Below are positions 19,681-29,518 of a stretch of 64,000 nucleotides of DNA, in pieces. This DNA is from Burkholderiales bacterium. GTDB taxonomy: Bacteria; Pseudomonadota; Gammaproteobacteria; Burkholderiales; Ga0077523. Position 1 is the stretch's first letter, and each line of letters starts with the position of its first letter. Both the position numbers and the translations under genes were made by a program. The notes beneath the pieces were generated by a model. That model worked only from the letters and a program-made list of their open reading frames with translations. It was not told the DNA's origin and did not search any database. The DNA is taken from the NCBI GenBank assembly GCA_019745565.1, contig JAIESW010000049.1, positions 1-64,000 on the forward strand, given 5' to 3'.

Positions 19681-22600
19681 ATGACCGACCTCTCCGAATC
19701 GAAGAAGCTCGCCGAATACCGCCCCACCAACAAGGTGCGGTTTGTCACCGCCGCCTCGCTGTTCGACGGCCACGACGCCTCCATCAACATCATGCGGCGC
19801 ATCCTGCAGAGCATGGGCGCCGAAGTGATCCACCTGGGCCACAACCGTTCCGTCGACGAGGTGGTGACGGCGGCGCTGCAGGAAGACGCTCAGGGCATCG
19901 CCGTGAGCTCCTACCAGGGCGGCCACGTCGAGTACTTCAAGTACATGATCGACCTCCTGCGCGAGCGCGGCGGCGAGCGCATCCAGGTCTTCGGCGGCGG
20001 CGGCGGCGTGATCGTCGCCCCCGAGATCGCCGAGTTGCACGCCTACGGCGTGAAGCGCATCTTCTCGCCGGAGGATGGCCAGAAGCTGGGCCTGATGGGC
20101 ATGATCGGCTCCATGGTCGCCGCGTGCGATATCGACCTGGCACCCCTCGCGCCGACGAAACTCGACGCGCTCAAGGAAAAGGACGTCGGCAAGCGCTGGC
20201 GGTCGCTGTCGCAGGTCATCACCGCGCTTGAACTGGAGCGCGCCGATGCGAAGTTCCGCGAAGCGCTGCACGAAGCGGCCGGCAAGGTCACGGTGCCCAC
20301 CCTGGGCATCACGGGCACCGGCGGCGCAGGCAAGAGTTCGCTGACGGACGAACTGGTGCGGCGCCTGCGACTCGACCAGGATGACGCGCTGTCCATCGCG
20401 GTCGTCTCGATCGATCCGTCGCGCCGCAAGAGCGGTGGTGCGTTGCTGGGTGACCGCATCCGCATGAACGCGATCAATCCCTGGGGCAAGGGGGCGAAGG
20501 TCTACATGCGCTCGCTCGCCACGCGCGAAGCCGGCAGCGAGATCAGCAAGGCGCTGCCGGACGTGCTCGCCGCGTGCAAGGTCGCGGGCTTCGACCTGAT
20601 CCTGGTGGAGACCTCAGGCATCGGCCAGGGCGATGCGGCCATCGTCCCGCATGTGGGTGCCAGCCTCTACGTGATGACGCCCGAATACGGCGCGGCGAGC
20701 CAGCTCGAGAAGATCGACATGCTGGATTTCGCCGACTTCGTGGCCATCAACAAGTTCGACCGCAAGGGCGCGCTCGATGCGCTGCGCGACGTGTCGAAGC
20801 AGGTCCAGCGCAACAAGGGAGATTTCGCCAAGAAGCCGGACGAGATGCTCGTGTTCGGCACCATGGCCGCGCGCTTCAACGACGACGGCGTGACGGCGCT
20901 GTACCAGGCGTTGCTGCCGAAGCTGCGGGAGCTGGGGCTGAAGACGGTCTCGTCGAAGCTGCCGCCGGTGGCGACGCGGCATTCGACCCACCAGACGCCC
21001 ATCGTGCCGTCGCCGCGCGTGCGCTACCTGGCCGAGATCTCCGACACGGTGCGCAACCACCACAAGCGCGGGCTGGAGCAGTCGCGCATCGCGCGCGAGC
21101 GCCAGCAGCTCGTGGAAACGAAGCGGATGCTTTCATCCGCTCCCCCAGCTACCCTGGGGGAGGGCAAGGGTGGGGGCAGCATCGCCCAACTCGACGCGCT
21201 CATCGCCGATCGCGAGGCGCGCCTCGATGCCGCATCGAAGAAGCTCCTCGCCATGTGGCCCGCCATGCAGAAGGCGTATAGCGGCGACGAGTACGTGGTG
21301 AAGATCCGCGACAAGGAGATCCGCACCAAGCTCACGACCGCGTCACTGTCCGGCACGAAGATCCGCAAAGTGGTCCTGCCGCGCTACGAATGCCATGGCG
21401 AACTGCTGCGCTGGCTCTGGATGGAGAACGTGCCGGGCTCGTTCCCGTTCACCGGCGGCGTGTTCGCCTTCAAGAGGGAGGGGGAGGACCCGACCCGCAT
21501 GTTCGCCGGCGAAGGCGACGCGTTCCGCACCAACCGCCGGTTCAAGATGGTGTCCCAGGGCATGCCGGCCAAGCGCCTGTCCACGGCGTTCGATTCGGTC
21601 ACGCTGTACGGCAACGACCCCGATCTGCGTCCGGACATCTACGGCAAGGTCGGCAACTCGGGCGTGTCCATCGCCACGGTGGAGGACATGAAGGTCCTGT
21701 ACTCGGGCTTCGACCTCACCGCGCCGAACACGTCGGTGTCCATGACCATCAACGGGCCCGCGCCGACGATCCTGGCGATGTTCATGAACACCGCCATCGA
21801 CCAGAACATCGACAAGTTCAAGGCCGACAACGGCCGCGAGCCGACGGACGACGAAGCCCAGAAGATCCGCGCCTGGGTGCTGGAGAACGTCCGCGGGACG
21901 GTGCAGGCCGACATCCTGAAGGAGGACCAGGGCCAGAACACCTGCATCTTCTCCACCGAGTTCTCGCTCAAGGTGATGGGCGATATCCAGGAGTATTTCG
22001 TCCACCACGATGTCCGCAATTTCTATTCGGTGTCCATCTCCGGCTATCACATCGCCGAGGCCGGCGCGAATCCGATCAGCCAGCTCGCGTTCACGCTGTC
22101 GAACGGCTTCACGTTCGTCGAAGCCTATCTGGCGCGCGGCATGCACATCGACGACTTCGCGCCCAACCTGTCGTTCTTCTTCAGCAACGGCATGGACCCC
22201 GAGTACACGGTGCTGGGTCGCGTTGCCCGTCGCATCTGGGCCGTGGCGATGCGCGACAAGTACGGGGCGAACGAGCGCAGCCAGAAGTTGAAGTACCACT
22301 GCCAGACCTCCGGCCGCTCGCTGCACGCGCAGGAGATCGACTTCAACGACATCCGCACCACCCTGCAGGCGCTGATCGCCACGTATGACAACGCCAACTC
22401 GCTGCACACCAACGCGTACGACGAGGCGATCACTACGCCGACCGAGGAGTCGGTCCGGCGCGCCATGGCGATCCAGCTCATCATCAACCGCGAATGGGGC
22501 CTCGCCAAGAACGAGAATCCGAACCAGGGCAGCTTCATCATCGACGAGCTGACCGATCTGGTGGAAGAGGCGGTGCTGAAGGAGTTTGAAGCCATCAGCG

Positions 22601-22992
22601 AGCGCGGCGGCGTGCTGGGCGCGATGGAACTGGGCTACCAGCGCGGCAAGATCCAGGAGGAGTCGCTGCACTACGAGCACCTCAAGCACACCGGCGAGTA
22701 CCCGATCATCGGCGTGAACACCTTCCGCAACCCGCACGGTGACCCGGTGCCTGACAAGCTGGAACTGGCACGCTCGAGTGAAGAGGAGAAGCAGTCGCAG
22801 CTGAAGCGCCTGAAGGACTTCCACGCGGCCCATGCCCATGAGTCGCCGGCCATGCTGGAGCGTCTGAAAGGGGCCGTCATCCGCAACGAGAACGTCTTCG
22901 CGGTGCTGATGGATGCGGTGCGCTGCTGCTCGCTCGGTCAGATCACCAGCGCGTTGTTCGAGGTCGGAGGGCAATACCGCCGGAACATGTAG
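19681..22992 (+). CDS. icmF: fused isobutyryl-CoA mutase IcmF
   Basis: An adenosylcobalamin-dependent acyl-CoA mutase interconverting isobutyryl-CoA and butyryl-CoA (related enzymes act on isovaleryl-/pivalyl-CoA). The 1103-aa chain has the B12-binding domain first (His31 in DGHDAS, GGGGVIV), then the MeaI-type G-protein chaperone (P-loop GTGGAGKSS at 212-220), a linker, and the mutase barrel (from about 520). That order is specific to IcmF. Residues about 483-500 ([15 protein letters not shown]) are encoded by a GC-rich hairpin repeat inside the linker, and the frame stays open. The ATG at 19681 is set by the domain start. It lies in an operon with the oxoacid oxidoreductase. Confidence 0.93.
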   Translation: MTDLSESKKLAEYRPTNKVRFVTAASLFDGHDASINIMRRILQSMGAEVIHLGHNRSVDEVVTAALQEDAQGIAVSSYQGGHVEYFKYMIDLLRERGGERIQVFGGGGGVIVAPEIAELHAYGVKRIFSPEDGQKLGLMGMIGSMVAACDIDLAPLAPTKLDALKEKDVGKRWRSLSQVITALELERADAKFREALHEAAGKVTVPTLGITGTGGAGKSSLTDELVRRLRLDQDDALSIAVVSIDPSRRKSGGALLGDRIRMNAINPWGKGAKVYMRSLATREAGSEISKALPDVLAACKVAGFDLILVETSGIGQGDAAIVPHVGASLYVMTPEYGAASQLEKIDMLDFADFVAINKFDRKGALDALRDVSKQVQRNKGDFAKKPDEMLVFGTMAARFNDDGVTALYQALLPKLRELGLKTVSSKLPPVATRHSTHQTPIVPSPRVRYLAEISDTVRNHHKRGLEQSRIARERQQLVETKRMLSSAPPATLGEGKGGGSIAQLDALIADREARLDAASKKLLAMWPAMQKAYSGDEYVVKIRDKEIRTKLTTASLSGTKIRKVVLPRYECHGELLRWLWMENVPGSFPFTGGVFAFKREGEDPTRMFAGEGDAFRTNRRFKMVSQGMPAKRLSTAFDSVTLYGNDPDLRPDIYGKVGNSGVSIATVEDMKVLYSGFDLTAPNTSVSMTINGPAPTILAMFMNTAIDQNIDKFKADNGREPTDDEAQKIRAWVLENVRGTVQADILKEDQGQNTCIFSTEFSLKVMGDIQEYFVHHDVRNFYSVSISGYHIAEAGANPISQLAFTLSNGFTFVEAYLARGMHIDDFAPNLSFFFSNGMDPEYTVLGRVARRIWAVAMRDKYGANERSQKLKYHCQTSGRSLHAQEIDFNDIRTTLQALIATYDNANSLHTNAYDEAITTPTEESVRRAMAIQLIINREWGLAKNENPNQGSFIIDELTDLVEEAVLKEFEAISERGGVLGAMELGYQRGKIQEESLHYEHLKHTGEYPIIGVNTFRNPHGDPVPDKLELARSSEEEKQSQLKRLKDFHAAHAHESPAMLERLKGAVIRNENVFAVLMDAVRCCSLGQITSALFEVGGQYRRNM
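21123..21176. repeat. GC-rich hairpin repeat inside icmF
   Basis: Two adjacent stem-loops lie within the coding sequence: GCGGATG/CATCCGC (21123-21140) and CTCCCCCAG/CTGGGGGAG (21140-21162), followed by a GGGCAAGGGTGGGGGC right end. This is a diverged single-hairpin copy of the family seen in several gaps. It is a multiple of three in effect, because the frame is kept. Confidence 0.7.
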
Positions 22993-23113
22993 GGTCGCTG
23001 TATCGCCCGCCGACCTGAACCAACGCAGGTGCTGTGATCCGCTCGCATCGTCGGCGCTGTCCGACGGCCGAGCGATCGCGGTCGGAATCGGTTCGCAGGG
23101 GGGGGATGAGAAG

Positions 23114-24358
23114 ATGTCCATCACAAGAAAAGTCGCCGCCGCGGTGTCGGGTGTCGCCTGGATCGTGATCGGTGGACTGGCGCAAGCCGCCGATCCGCCG
23201 ATCCGCATCGCCACCATCGAGCCGTTGAGCGGTCCGCCGGCCGCAGTGGGCAAGTGGTGGACCAACCAGGCGCAGTTCGCCGTGGACCGGTTGAACGCCG
23301 GCGGCGGGGTGCTCGGGCGCAAGGTCGAGCTCGTGCCGTTCGACAGCAAGTCGAGTCCGGCCGAGGCCCTGATCGCGCTCAAGGCGGCGACAGACCAGGG
23401 CATCCGCTTCGTGTTCGGCACGGCGGGGTCGCACGTCGCGATCGCGCTCAGCGAAGCGATCACCAAGCACAACGCACGCAATCCCGACGCCCGGGTACTG
23501 TTCCTCAACTACGGTGGCGTCGCGCCGGAACTGACCAACGAGCAGTGCAGCTTCTGGCATTTCCGCTTCGAAGCGAACGGGGACCAGAAGGTGGTCGGCT
23601 TGCTGCAGCAGGTCCTCGCGAGCAAGAACGTCCGCAAGGCGTATCTGCTCAACCAGGACTATGCCTACGGTCAGGCGGTGCGCAAGCTGCTGCGCGAACT
23701 GCTCGCGCAGAGGCGGCTGGACATCGAGATCGTCGGTGACGATCTCATCCAGCTGCAGAAGGCGAAGGACTTCGCACCCTACGTGGCCAAGATCCGCGCC
23801 TCCGGAGCCGACACGGTGATCACCAGCGTCTGGGGCTCGGACCTGATCCTGCTGATGCGGGCGAGCCACGACTCCCGACTCGGTGCACGCTTCTACACGC
23901 TCAACGCCCATTTCATCGGAACGCCTACGGCCATCGGCGAGGCCGGTGCCGAACGGTTGGTCAACGTCAATGCCTGGCACCCGAACGTGAGCGACGGCAA
24001 GCTGCAGCCGTACTATCTCGAGTTCAAGGGCAAGTACAGGCAAGAGTGGAACCACTTGCCGATGAAGGCGGCGGTGGAGATGTGGGCGCGGGCCATCGAA
24101 TCGACGAAGTCCACCGATGCGATCAAGATCGCACAAGCGCTGGAGACGACGCGCTACGACGCCGGAAGCGGAACGATGTGGATCCGTGCCGACGACCACC
24201 AGATCATGCAGCCGCTGTACGCCGCGGTGTTCACGAAGGTGGGCCCGGGCGTGAAGTACGACGCCGAAGGGACCGGATTCGGTTGGAAAACCGAAGGTCG
24301 GGTCGATGCGGAGGAGACCGTGCTGCCGCATCGCTGCAAGATGGAGCGGCCCCGCTGA
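23114..24358 (+). CDS. LivK-type ABC transporter substrate-binding protein
   Basis: A periplasmic type I binding protein of 414 aa. The signal peptide MSITRKVAAAVSGVAW... is cleaved after about residue 24 (GLAQA-ADP). Then follow TIEPLSGPPAAVGKWW, a ligand loop FGTAGSHVAIALSEA, LLNQDYAYGQAVRKLL and a C-terminal LPHRCKMERPR. Cys in NEQCSFW and the C-terminal Cys may bond. It is a tandem paralogue of the next gene; long stretches are identical. No permease or ATPase lies nearby, so it must share a remote channel or act as a sensor. The start was chosen for its signal peptide; the frame upstream runs into the icmF end. Ligand unknown. Confidence 0.87.
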   Translation: MSITRKVAAAVSGVAWIVIGGLAQAADPPIRIATIEPLSGPPAAVGKWWTNQAQFAVDRLNAGGGVLGRKVELVPFDSKSSPAEALIALKAATDQGIRFVFGTAGSHVAIALSEAITKHNARNPDARVLFLNYGGVAPELTNEQCSFWHFRFEANGDQKVVGLLQQVLASKNVRKAYLLNQDYAYGQAVRKLLRELLAQRRLDIEIVGDDLIQLQKAKDFAPYVAKIRASGADTVITSVWGSDLILLMRASHDSRLGARFYTLNAHFIGTPTAIGEAGAERLVNVNAWHPNVSDGKLQPYYLEFKGKYRQEWNHLPMKAAVEMWARAIESTKSTDAIKIAQALETTRYDAGSGTMWIRADDHQIMQPLYAAVFTKVGPGVKYDAEGTGFGWKTEGRVDAEETVLPHRCKMERPR

Positions 24359-24613
24359 ACCTGTCCCGGCTTGTCAGGCGACGGTGAGATGGGAACGTTC
24401 GTCGACCGTGGCACCGGGCTCGATCCGATCCGACGTGCGAGCCCGCGGCGATCGGGCTGGCAGGTCGCGACCTCTTGCGGGCCTGTCGCCGGGGGCGCAA
24501 GCTTTCATGGGTGTCGGGATCGCGCCCGACAAACCGGGGCGAAGCCGTTCCTGCTGCGCCGAGCGATCGAGGAATCGCAAGGCGGGTGGGCCGGGACGAA
24601 AGGGGGAGGGGCC

Positions 24614-25855
24614 ATGCTCGGATTCCGTCTGGTCGTCGCAGCAGCCGGAGCGTCGTTGTCCATCGCCGGTTCCATCAATGCTGGCGCCGAGACCATCCGC
24701 ATCGCGGACATCGAACCGCTGAGCGGGCCGCCGGCTGCCGTGGGCAAGTGGTGGTCGAACCATGTGCAGTTCGCCGTCGATCAGGTGAACGCCCACGGCG
24801 GTGTGCTGGGGGGGCAGAAGATCGAAGTGGTGCAGTTCGACAGCAAGGCGAGTCCGGCCGAAGCGCTCATCGCTCTGAAGGCGGTCACGGATCAAGGCAT
24901 CCATTTCGTCTTCGGGACCGCCGGTTCCCACGTGGCGATCGCCTTGACCGAGGCTATCGCCAAGCACAACGCGCGCAATCCGGAAGGCAGGGTGCTGTTC
25001 CTCAACTACGGCGGGCTCGCACCGGAGCTTACCAACGAGCAGTGCAACTTCTGGCACTTCCGTTTCGACGCCAATGCGGATATGAAGGTGGTGGGTCTGG
25101 TCCAGCAGGTGGCCGCGAGCAAGAGCGTGCACAAGGTGTATCTGTTGAACCAGGACTACGCCTACGGCCAGGCGGTGCGCAAACTGCTGCGCGAACTCAT
25201 CGCCCAGCGCCGGCCCGATGTGGAAGTGGTAGGTGACGATCTCATCCAGCTGCAGAAGACCAAGGACTTCGCACCCTACGTCGCGAAGATCAAGGCGTCC
25301 GGCGCCGACACGGTGATCACCAGCAACTGGGGATCGGATCTGATCCTGCTCGTACGGGCCAGCCACGATTCCGGTCTGGCGGCGCGCTACTACACGCTGA
25401 ATGCTCATTTCGTCGGTACGCCGACCGCGATCGCCGAAGCCGGTGCGGAACGTCTGGTCAACGTGAACCCGTGGCACTCGAACGTGGCGGACGGCCGTCT
25501 GACTTCGTATTTCCTCGAGTACCGGAGCAAGTACAAGGAGGAATGGAATGCGCTGCCCCAGAAGAACGCCGTGGAGATGTGGGCGAAGGCGATCGACACC
25601 GTGAAATCCACCGACCCGGTCAAGGTGGCGGCGGCCCTGGAGACGATGCGCTACGACGGCGGCACCGGAACCATGTGGATGCGGGCCGACGATCATCAGC
25701 TTATGCAGGCGCAGTACGCTGCCGTGTTCACCAAGGTGGGGGCGGGTGTGCAGTACGACGTCGAAGGGACCGGGTTCGGCTGGAAGACCGAGGGACGGAT
25801 CGAGGCCGAGGACGCCGTGCTGCCGCATCGCTGCAAGATGGAGCGGCCGCACTGA
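24614..25855 (+). CDS. LivK-type ABC transporter substrate-binding protein (tandem paralogue)
   Basis: A second periplasmic binding protein, 413 aa, nearly the same as its upstream neighbour through most of the mature chain (IEPLSGPPAAVGKWWSNHVQ, FGTAGSHVAIALTEA, DYAYGQAVRKLLRELIAQRR). The signal peptide ends near INAGA-ETI. GGGGGAGGGGCC stands before the ATG at 24614 as a possible Shine-Dalgarno. The 255-bp gap to the first copy holds no gene and no strong hairpin. This looks like a gene duplication after which ligand-pocket residues may have drifted. As with its twin, no transport partners are present. It is convergent with soxZ, 15 bp away. Confidence 0.87.
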   Translation: MLGFRLVVAAAGASLSIAGSINAGAETIRIADIEPLSGPPAAVGKWWSNHVQFAVDQVNAHGGVLGGQKIEVVQFDSKASPAEALIALKAVTDQGIHFVFGTAGSHVAIALTEAIAKHNARNPEGRVLFLNYGGLAPELTNEQCNFWHFRFDANADMKVVGLVQQVAASKSVHKVYLLNQDYAYGQAVRKLLRELIAQRRPDVEVVGDDLIQLQKTKDFAPYVAKIKASGADTVITSNWGSDLILLVRASHDSGLAARYYTLNAHFVGTPTAIAEAGAERLVNVNPWHSNVADGRLTSYFLEYRSKYKEEWNALPQKNAVEMWAKAIDTVKSTDPVKVAAALETMRYDGGTGTMWMRADDHQLMQAQYAAVFTKVGAGVQYDVEGTGFGWKTEGRIEAEDAVLPHRCKMERPH

Positions 25856-25870
25856 GGCTGCGAGAGCCGC

Positions 25871-26191
25871 TCAGGCCACGTTCAGGGTCGTGCGTTCCTT
25901 GACGACCGTACCGCGGTCGTCGATCCAGGTCAGTTCGAACTCGGCCGCAGCGGTCGCCCGGACGAAGAAGGCGACATAGGGATTGGTGGCGACGGAAGGA
26001 TGGAAGTCCGCGCGGAACACTTCCTTCCCGGCATAGCTGCACGTGAAGGTCGTGACGATGTGGCGGGGAATAGGTTTGCCTACGTGATCCAGGCGGAACC
26101 CGGAGTGCTGGGGATGTTCGATCATCGCCTTCACTTCGACGATCTCGCCCGGCTTCGCTTCGGCTGGGATGCGGATGAACGTGCGGGCCAT
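25871..26191 (-). CDS. soxZ: SoxZ sulfur-carrier partner protein
   Basis: A periplasmic immunoglobulin-like partner of SoxY in thiosulfate oxidation, 106 aa, the normal length. Characteristic segments are RIPAEAKPGEIVEVKAMIEH, then GKPIPRHIVTTF and GKEVFRADFHPSVATNPYVAFF. It has no signal peptide, as expected, since SoxZ travels with Tat-exported SoxY. It follows soxY with a 5-bp gap. No soxXA, soxB or soxCD is in this window, so either they lie elsewhere or this pair serves a different sulfur chemistry. Confidence 0.93.
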   Translation of the reverse strand: MARTFIRIPAEAKPGEIVEVKAMIEHPQHSGFRLDHVGKPIPRHIVTTFTCSYAGKEVFRADFHPSVATNPYVAFFVRATAAAEFELTWIDDRGTVVKERTTLNVA

Positions 26192-26196
26192 TCGGA

Positions 26197-26652
26197 TCAG
26201 CCGCCGCAGGCGGTGAGGGAGACTTCCACCTGCATCTCATCCGACCACAACGTTCCGTCGTTCATGCGAGCGACGGCGATCACGCGCTGAGCTTCAGCCA
26301 GCCGGATTCGGGTCGAGACCTGCGCACGGCCGTTGTGAGGGCCGAGATGGAAGGCGGCTACGCGAGGCAGCGGATTGCGTTCCGCGAAAAGATGGATCTC
26401 CTTGACGTGATCGGTCTCGGTCATGGGGCTGTCCACGGTGATCGTGGTCGGGACGATGGTGCCGTCCTCGGCGATCAGGGCGATGTCCAGCTTCACGCGG
26501 CCGCGGCGGATTTCGGTGTCGCCGAAGGTTTCGCGCAGAGCCGCGGCAAGCAATTCGGGTGTGGCTTGCACGGTGCGGATGGGCAGCAGCGTGATCGCGG
26601 CCGCGGACGCGGTTGCTTGCAGGAGGCGGCGGCGGGATGACTGTGGGGTCAT
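26197..26652 (-). CDS. soxY: SoxY thiosulfate-oxidation carrier protein
   Basis: The sulfur-bound carrier of the Sox cycle, 151 aa. A Tat signal (SSRRRLLQATASAAAI, residues 4-19) is present and the last residues are TACGG, carrying the conserved penultimate cysteine on a flexible arm, although the usual GGCGG is shortened on its left side. The body (EIRRGRVKLDIALIAEDG, VKEIHLFAERNPLPRVAAF) is typical. The ATG at 26652 was chosen because the Tat motif follows; the open frame beyond runs through a hairpin repeat. It is directly upstream of soxZ. A GC-rich repeat separates it from the molybdenum hydroxylase genes upstream on the same strand. Confidence 0.92.
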   Translation of the reverse strand: MTPQSSRRRLLQATASAAAITLLPIRTVQATPELLAAALRETFGDTEIRRGRVKLDIALIAEDGTIVPTTITVDSPMTETDHVKEIHLFAERNPLPRVAAFHLGPHNGRAQVSTRIRLAEAQRVIAVARMNDGTLWSDEMQVEVSLTACGG

Positions 26653-26675
26653 CGGGGATTCGCTCTCAGTGTCGT

Positions 26676-26803
26676 GCCCCCATCCCAGCCTTCCCCCACG
26701 ACTGCGTCGCGGGGGAAGGGGCGTACTGCTCTTTGCCCCACCTTCGGTGGGGGGCATACCGCTCCCTCCCCCGGCTTCGCCGGGGGAGGGTTGGGGTGGA
26801 GGC
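26676..26803. repeat. GC-rich modular hairpin repeat, three-hairpin copy
   Basis: The element opens with GCCCCCATCCCAGCC and closes with GGTTGGGGTGGAGGC, an imperfect terminal inverted repeat. Inside are three stem-loops (about 26692-26719, 26734-26753, 26764-26789) joined by GGGGCGTACTGCTC and GGGGCATACCGCTC spacers. It fills nearly the whole gap between soxY and the molybdenum subunit. Confidence 0.85.
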
Positions 26804-26818
26804 AGCGTGCCGTTGCCG

Positions 26819-28972
26819 TCAGACGTAGCTGAATCCCGCATGCTTGAGGGGTAGCGAGCGGATGCGTTTGCCGGTGGCGGCGAAGATCGCGTTACCGAGC
26901 GCGGGACCGACGGCCGCCATGGGAGGCTCGCCGACGCCGCCCCAGAACCCGCCGGTCGGCATGAGGATCGCCTCGGTCTTCGGCGTGTGACGCATGGTGA
27001 GCACCGGATAGTCCGCGAAGTTGGTCTGGACCACGCGACCCTTGTCGATGGTGATCTCCTCCAGCATCGCGGCACTCAACGCCCACACGACACCGCTCTC
27101 GATCTGCGCCTTCACCGCGTCGGGATGCACCACGTAGCCGGGGTCGAGCGCAACGATCACGCGCTTGACCTCGATCTCCGTGCCGTTCTTCACCGAGATC
27201 TCAACCGCCGCCGCCGAATAGCTGCCGTATGAATCCGACACCGCGATGCCGCGGAAGACGCCCTTGGGCGGCGCGGTACCCCAGCCCACGGCCTTCGCCG
27301 CCGCATCGAGCACGCCCAGATCCTTGGGCTTCTTCTCCAGCATCGCACGGCGGAACTGGTACGGATCCTTGCCGGCGGCCTGGGCCAGTTCGTCGATGAA
27401 GCACTCGCGGAAGAACGGGTTGTGGGTGTGCGCCACCGCGCGCCACGGACCGAGCAGCACGTGGGTGTTGCGCATCGCGTATTCCAGCGTGTAGTTCGGT
27501 ACGCCATAGGGCGAATCGATGAACACGCGCGTGCCGATCTGGTCGATGCCGTCCTTGAGGAACTGCGTCAGCACGGCGGCGGCGATCGAGGGTTCCGACT
27601 GGCGTACCTGCCAGCCGATCCAGTTGCCGTCCTTGTCCAGAGCGCCGCGCAGCTTCGTGAGCGACACCGGCCGATAGCGGCCCTGGGTCATGTCTTCCTC
27701 GCGCGACCATTGCAGGCGCACCGGTGTGCCGGGCATGGTCTGCGCGATCTTGATCGCCTGCTTGGTGAACTCGTTGAACGCCGTGCGACGACCGAAGGCA
27801 CCGCCCGCGTGCATCTTGTGCAGGATGACCTTCTCCAGCGGCACGCCGGCCGCTTCCGACGCGGCAGCGATGGAGGCCTCCCCGTTCTGCGTACCGACCC
27901 AGACCTCGACGCCGTCCGCCTTGATCAGTGCGGTGGCAGTCTGCGGTTCCAGGGTCGCGTGGTTCAGGAACGGTGCCGAGTATTCGGCCTCGAGCACCTT
28001 CGCTGCACCGGCGAAGGCCGCGGCAGCGTCGCCATCCTTGCGCGCGACCGGTACGTCGGTTGCATCGATGCCGGTGCGCAGGAACGTGTTGATCGACTCG
28101 CTCGACACTTCGCCGTTGGTGCCCACGTCCCATTCGATCGGCAGCGCCTTCAGTGCCTGGTTGGCGCGCCACCAGTTGTCGGCGACGACGGCGACCCAAT
28201 CCTCGGCCGTGACGACGCTCTTCACGCCGCGCATGCCTTCGACCTTGGATTTGTCCACCGACTTCAACTTGCCGCCGAACACCGGGCACTGGGCGATCGA
28301 AGCGTGGACCAGTCCGGGCAGGCGCACGTCGGCAGCGTAGATCTGCTTGCCCGTGGTCTTGTCCGGAATGTCGAAGCGGGCCGGCGAGGTGCCCAGCAGC
28401 TTCCAGTCCTTCGGGTCCTTGAGCTTCGGTTCCTTCGGCGCTTCGAGCAGCGCCGCCTGCGGCGCGATCTTGCCGTAGGTGGTGGACTTGCCGGAGGCAG
28501 CGTGGGTGATCACGCCCTTGCTCACGGTGAGTTCGGAGGCCGGGACGCCCCATTCCTTGGCGGCCGCGGTCGTCAGCATCTCGCGGGCCGCGGCACCGGC
28601 TTCGCGCAGGTACTTGTGCGAGTCGCGGATGGAGCGGCTGCCGCCCGTGGTCATGGGGCCGAAGATGCGGTTGCGCCGGACGTGTTCGTTCACGTCGGCG
28701 TACTCGGGGCGGACCTTGCCCCAGTCGCATTCCAGTTCCTCGGCCACCAGCATGGCGAGCCCGGTGAAGCTGCCCTGACCCAGTTCGGAGCGGGCGATGC
28801 GGATGATCACCGAGTCGTCCGGCTGGATCACGATCCAGTGGGTGACTTCGTTGACGCCTTCGGCGGCGGCCTGGGCGAGGAGGGGGAAGTTGACGCCGAT
28901 CATCATCCCGCCCCCGAGGGCGGCGGAGGAGACGATGAACTGGCGGCGGCCTTGATCGATGTTGGCGGTCAT
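26819..28972 (-). CDS. molybdopterin-binding subunit of an isoquinoline-1-oxidoreductase-type hydroxylase
   Basis: The large subunit of a xanthine-dehydrogenase-family molybdenum hydroxylase, 717 aa, oxidising an aldehyde or N-heteroaromatic with water as oxygen source. It starts with a Tat signal (GRRQFIVSSAALGGG, residues 8-22), pointing to a periplasmic enzyme. Family segments include ARSELGQGSFTGLAMLVAEE, VHASIAQCPVFGG, HKMHAGGAFGRRTAFNEF and GPWRAVAHTHNPFF. A C-terminal GVGEPPMAAVGPALGNAI carries the catalytic Glu. The small [2Fe-2S] subunit is just upstream; there is no FAD subunit, as in IorAB and related periplasmic enzymes that pass electrons to cytochromes. The substrate cannot be read from sequence. 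Confidence 0.9.
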   Translation of the reverse strand: MTANIDQGRRQFIVSSAALGGGMMIGVNFPLLAQAAAEGVNEVTHWIVIQPDDSVIIRIARSELGQGSFTGLAMLVAEELECDWGKVRPEYADVNEHVRRNRIFGPMTTGGSRSIRDSHKYLREAGAAAREMLTTAAAKEWGVPASELTVSKGVITHAASGKSTTYGKIAPQAALLEAPKEPKLKDPKDWKLLGTSPARFDIPDKTTGKQIYAADVRLPGLVHASIAQCPVFGGKLKSVDKSKVEGMRGVKSVVTAEDWVAVVADNWWRANQALKALPIEWDVGTNGEVSSESINTFLRTGIDATDVPVARKDGDAAAAFAGAAKVLEAEYSAPFLNHATLEPQTATALIKADGVEVWVGTQNGEASIAAASEAAGVPLEKVILHKMHAGGAFGRRTAFNEFTKQAIKIAQTMPGTPVRLQWSREEDMTQGRYRPVSLTKLRGALDKDGNWIGWQVRQSEPSIAAAVLTQFLKDGIDQIGTRVFIDSPYGVPNYTLEYAMRNTHVLLGPWRAVAHTHNPFFRECFIDELAQAAGKDPYQFRRAMLEKKPKDLGVLDAAAKAVGWGTAPPKGVFRGIAVSDSYGSYSAAAVEISVKNGTEIEVKRVIVALDPGYVVHPDAVKAQIESGVVWALSAAMLEEITIDKGRVVQTNFADYPVLTMRHTPKTEAILMPTGGFWGGVGEPPMAAVGPALGNAIFAATGKRIRSLPLKHAGFSYV

Positions 28973-28983
28973 GGCGGGTCTCC

Positions 28984-29433
28984 TCACTTGAGCGTCGCCG
29001 CGAGCTTCACGGCTTCGCGGATGCGCACGTAGGTACCGCAGCGACAGATGTTGCTCATCGTGGTCTCGATGGTCTCGTCGCTGGGCTTCTTGTCGGTGGC
29101 GATGAGGGACGCCGCCGCCATGATCTGGCCGCTCTGGCAGTAGCCGCACTGGGGCACCTGCAGTTGCACCCAGGCCTTCTGCACGGGGTGCGTGCCGTCT
29201 TTCGACAACCCTTCGATCGTCGTGATCTTCCTGCCGGCCACGGCGGACACGGGCAGCACACAGGTCCGGGTCGCGACACCGTCCAGATGCACCGTACAGG
29301 CGCCGCACATGGCGATGCCGCAGCCGTACTTGGTGCCGGTCAGGCCGAGCTCGTCGCGCAGCACCCACAGCAGGGGCATCTCGGGCTCGACGTCCACCTG
29401 GACGGCCCGCCCGTTCACACTGAACTCAATCAT
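28984..29433 (-). CDS. (2Fe-2S) subunit of molybdenum hydroxylase
   Basis: The small electron-transfer subunit, 149 aa. The N-terminal plant-type cluster is held by Cys38, Cys43, Cys46 and Cys58 ([17 protein letters not shown]). The C-terminal helical cluster uses Cys96, Cys99, Cys130 and Cys132 ([10 protein letters not shown] and NICRCGTY). All eight cysteines are present. It has no signal peptide and would be exported with its Tat-targeted partner. It is first in the pair, 11 bp before the molybdenum subunit. Electrons run from the molybdenum site through both clusters to an external acceptor. Confidence 0.93.
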   Translation of the reverse strand: MIEFSVNGRAVQVDVEPEMPLLWVLRDELGLTGTKYGCGIAMCGACTVHLDGVATRTCVLPVSAVAGRKITTIEGLSKDGTHPVQKAWVQLQVPQCGYCQSGQIMAAASLIATDKKPSDETIETTMSNICRCGTYVRIREAVKLAATLK

Positions 29434-29518
29434 GGATCTTCTCCTCGGGGAAAACTGGTTCTCGGACGCGAATCGGGGAAGCGGAGTTCCGCGTCGACGC
29501 GGAAAACCCGCAAAGTTC

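Noticed and set aside
26676..26803. CRISPR-like array
   Set aside because: Repeats are hairpins with short conserved linkers, not direct repeats with unique spacers; no cas genes are present.
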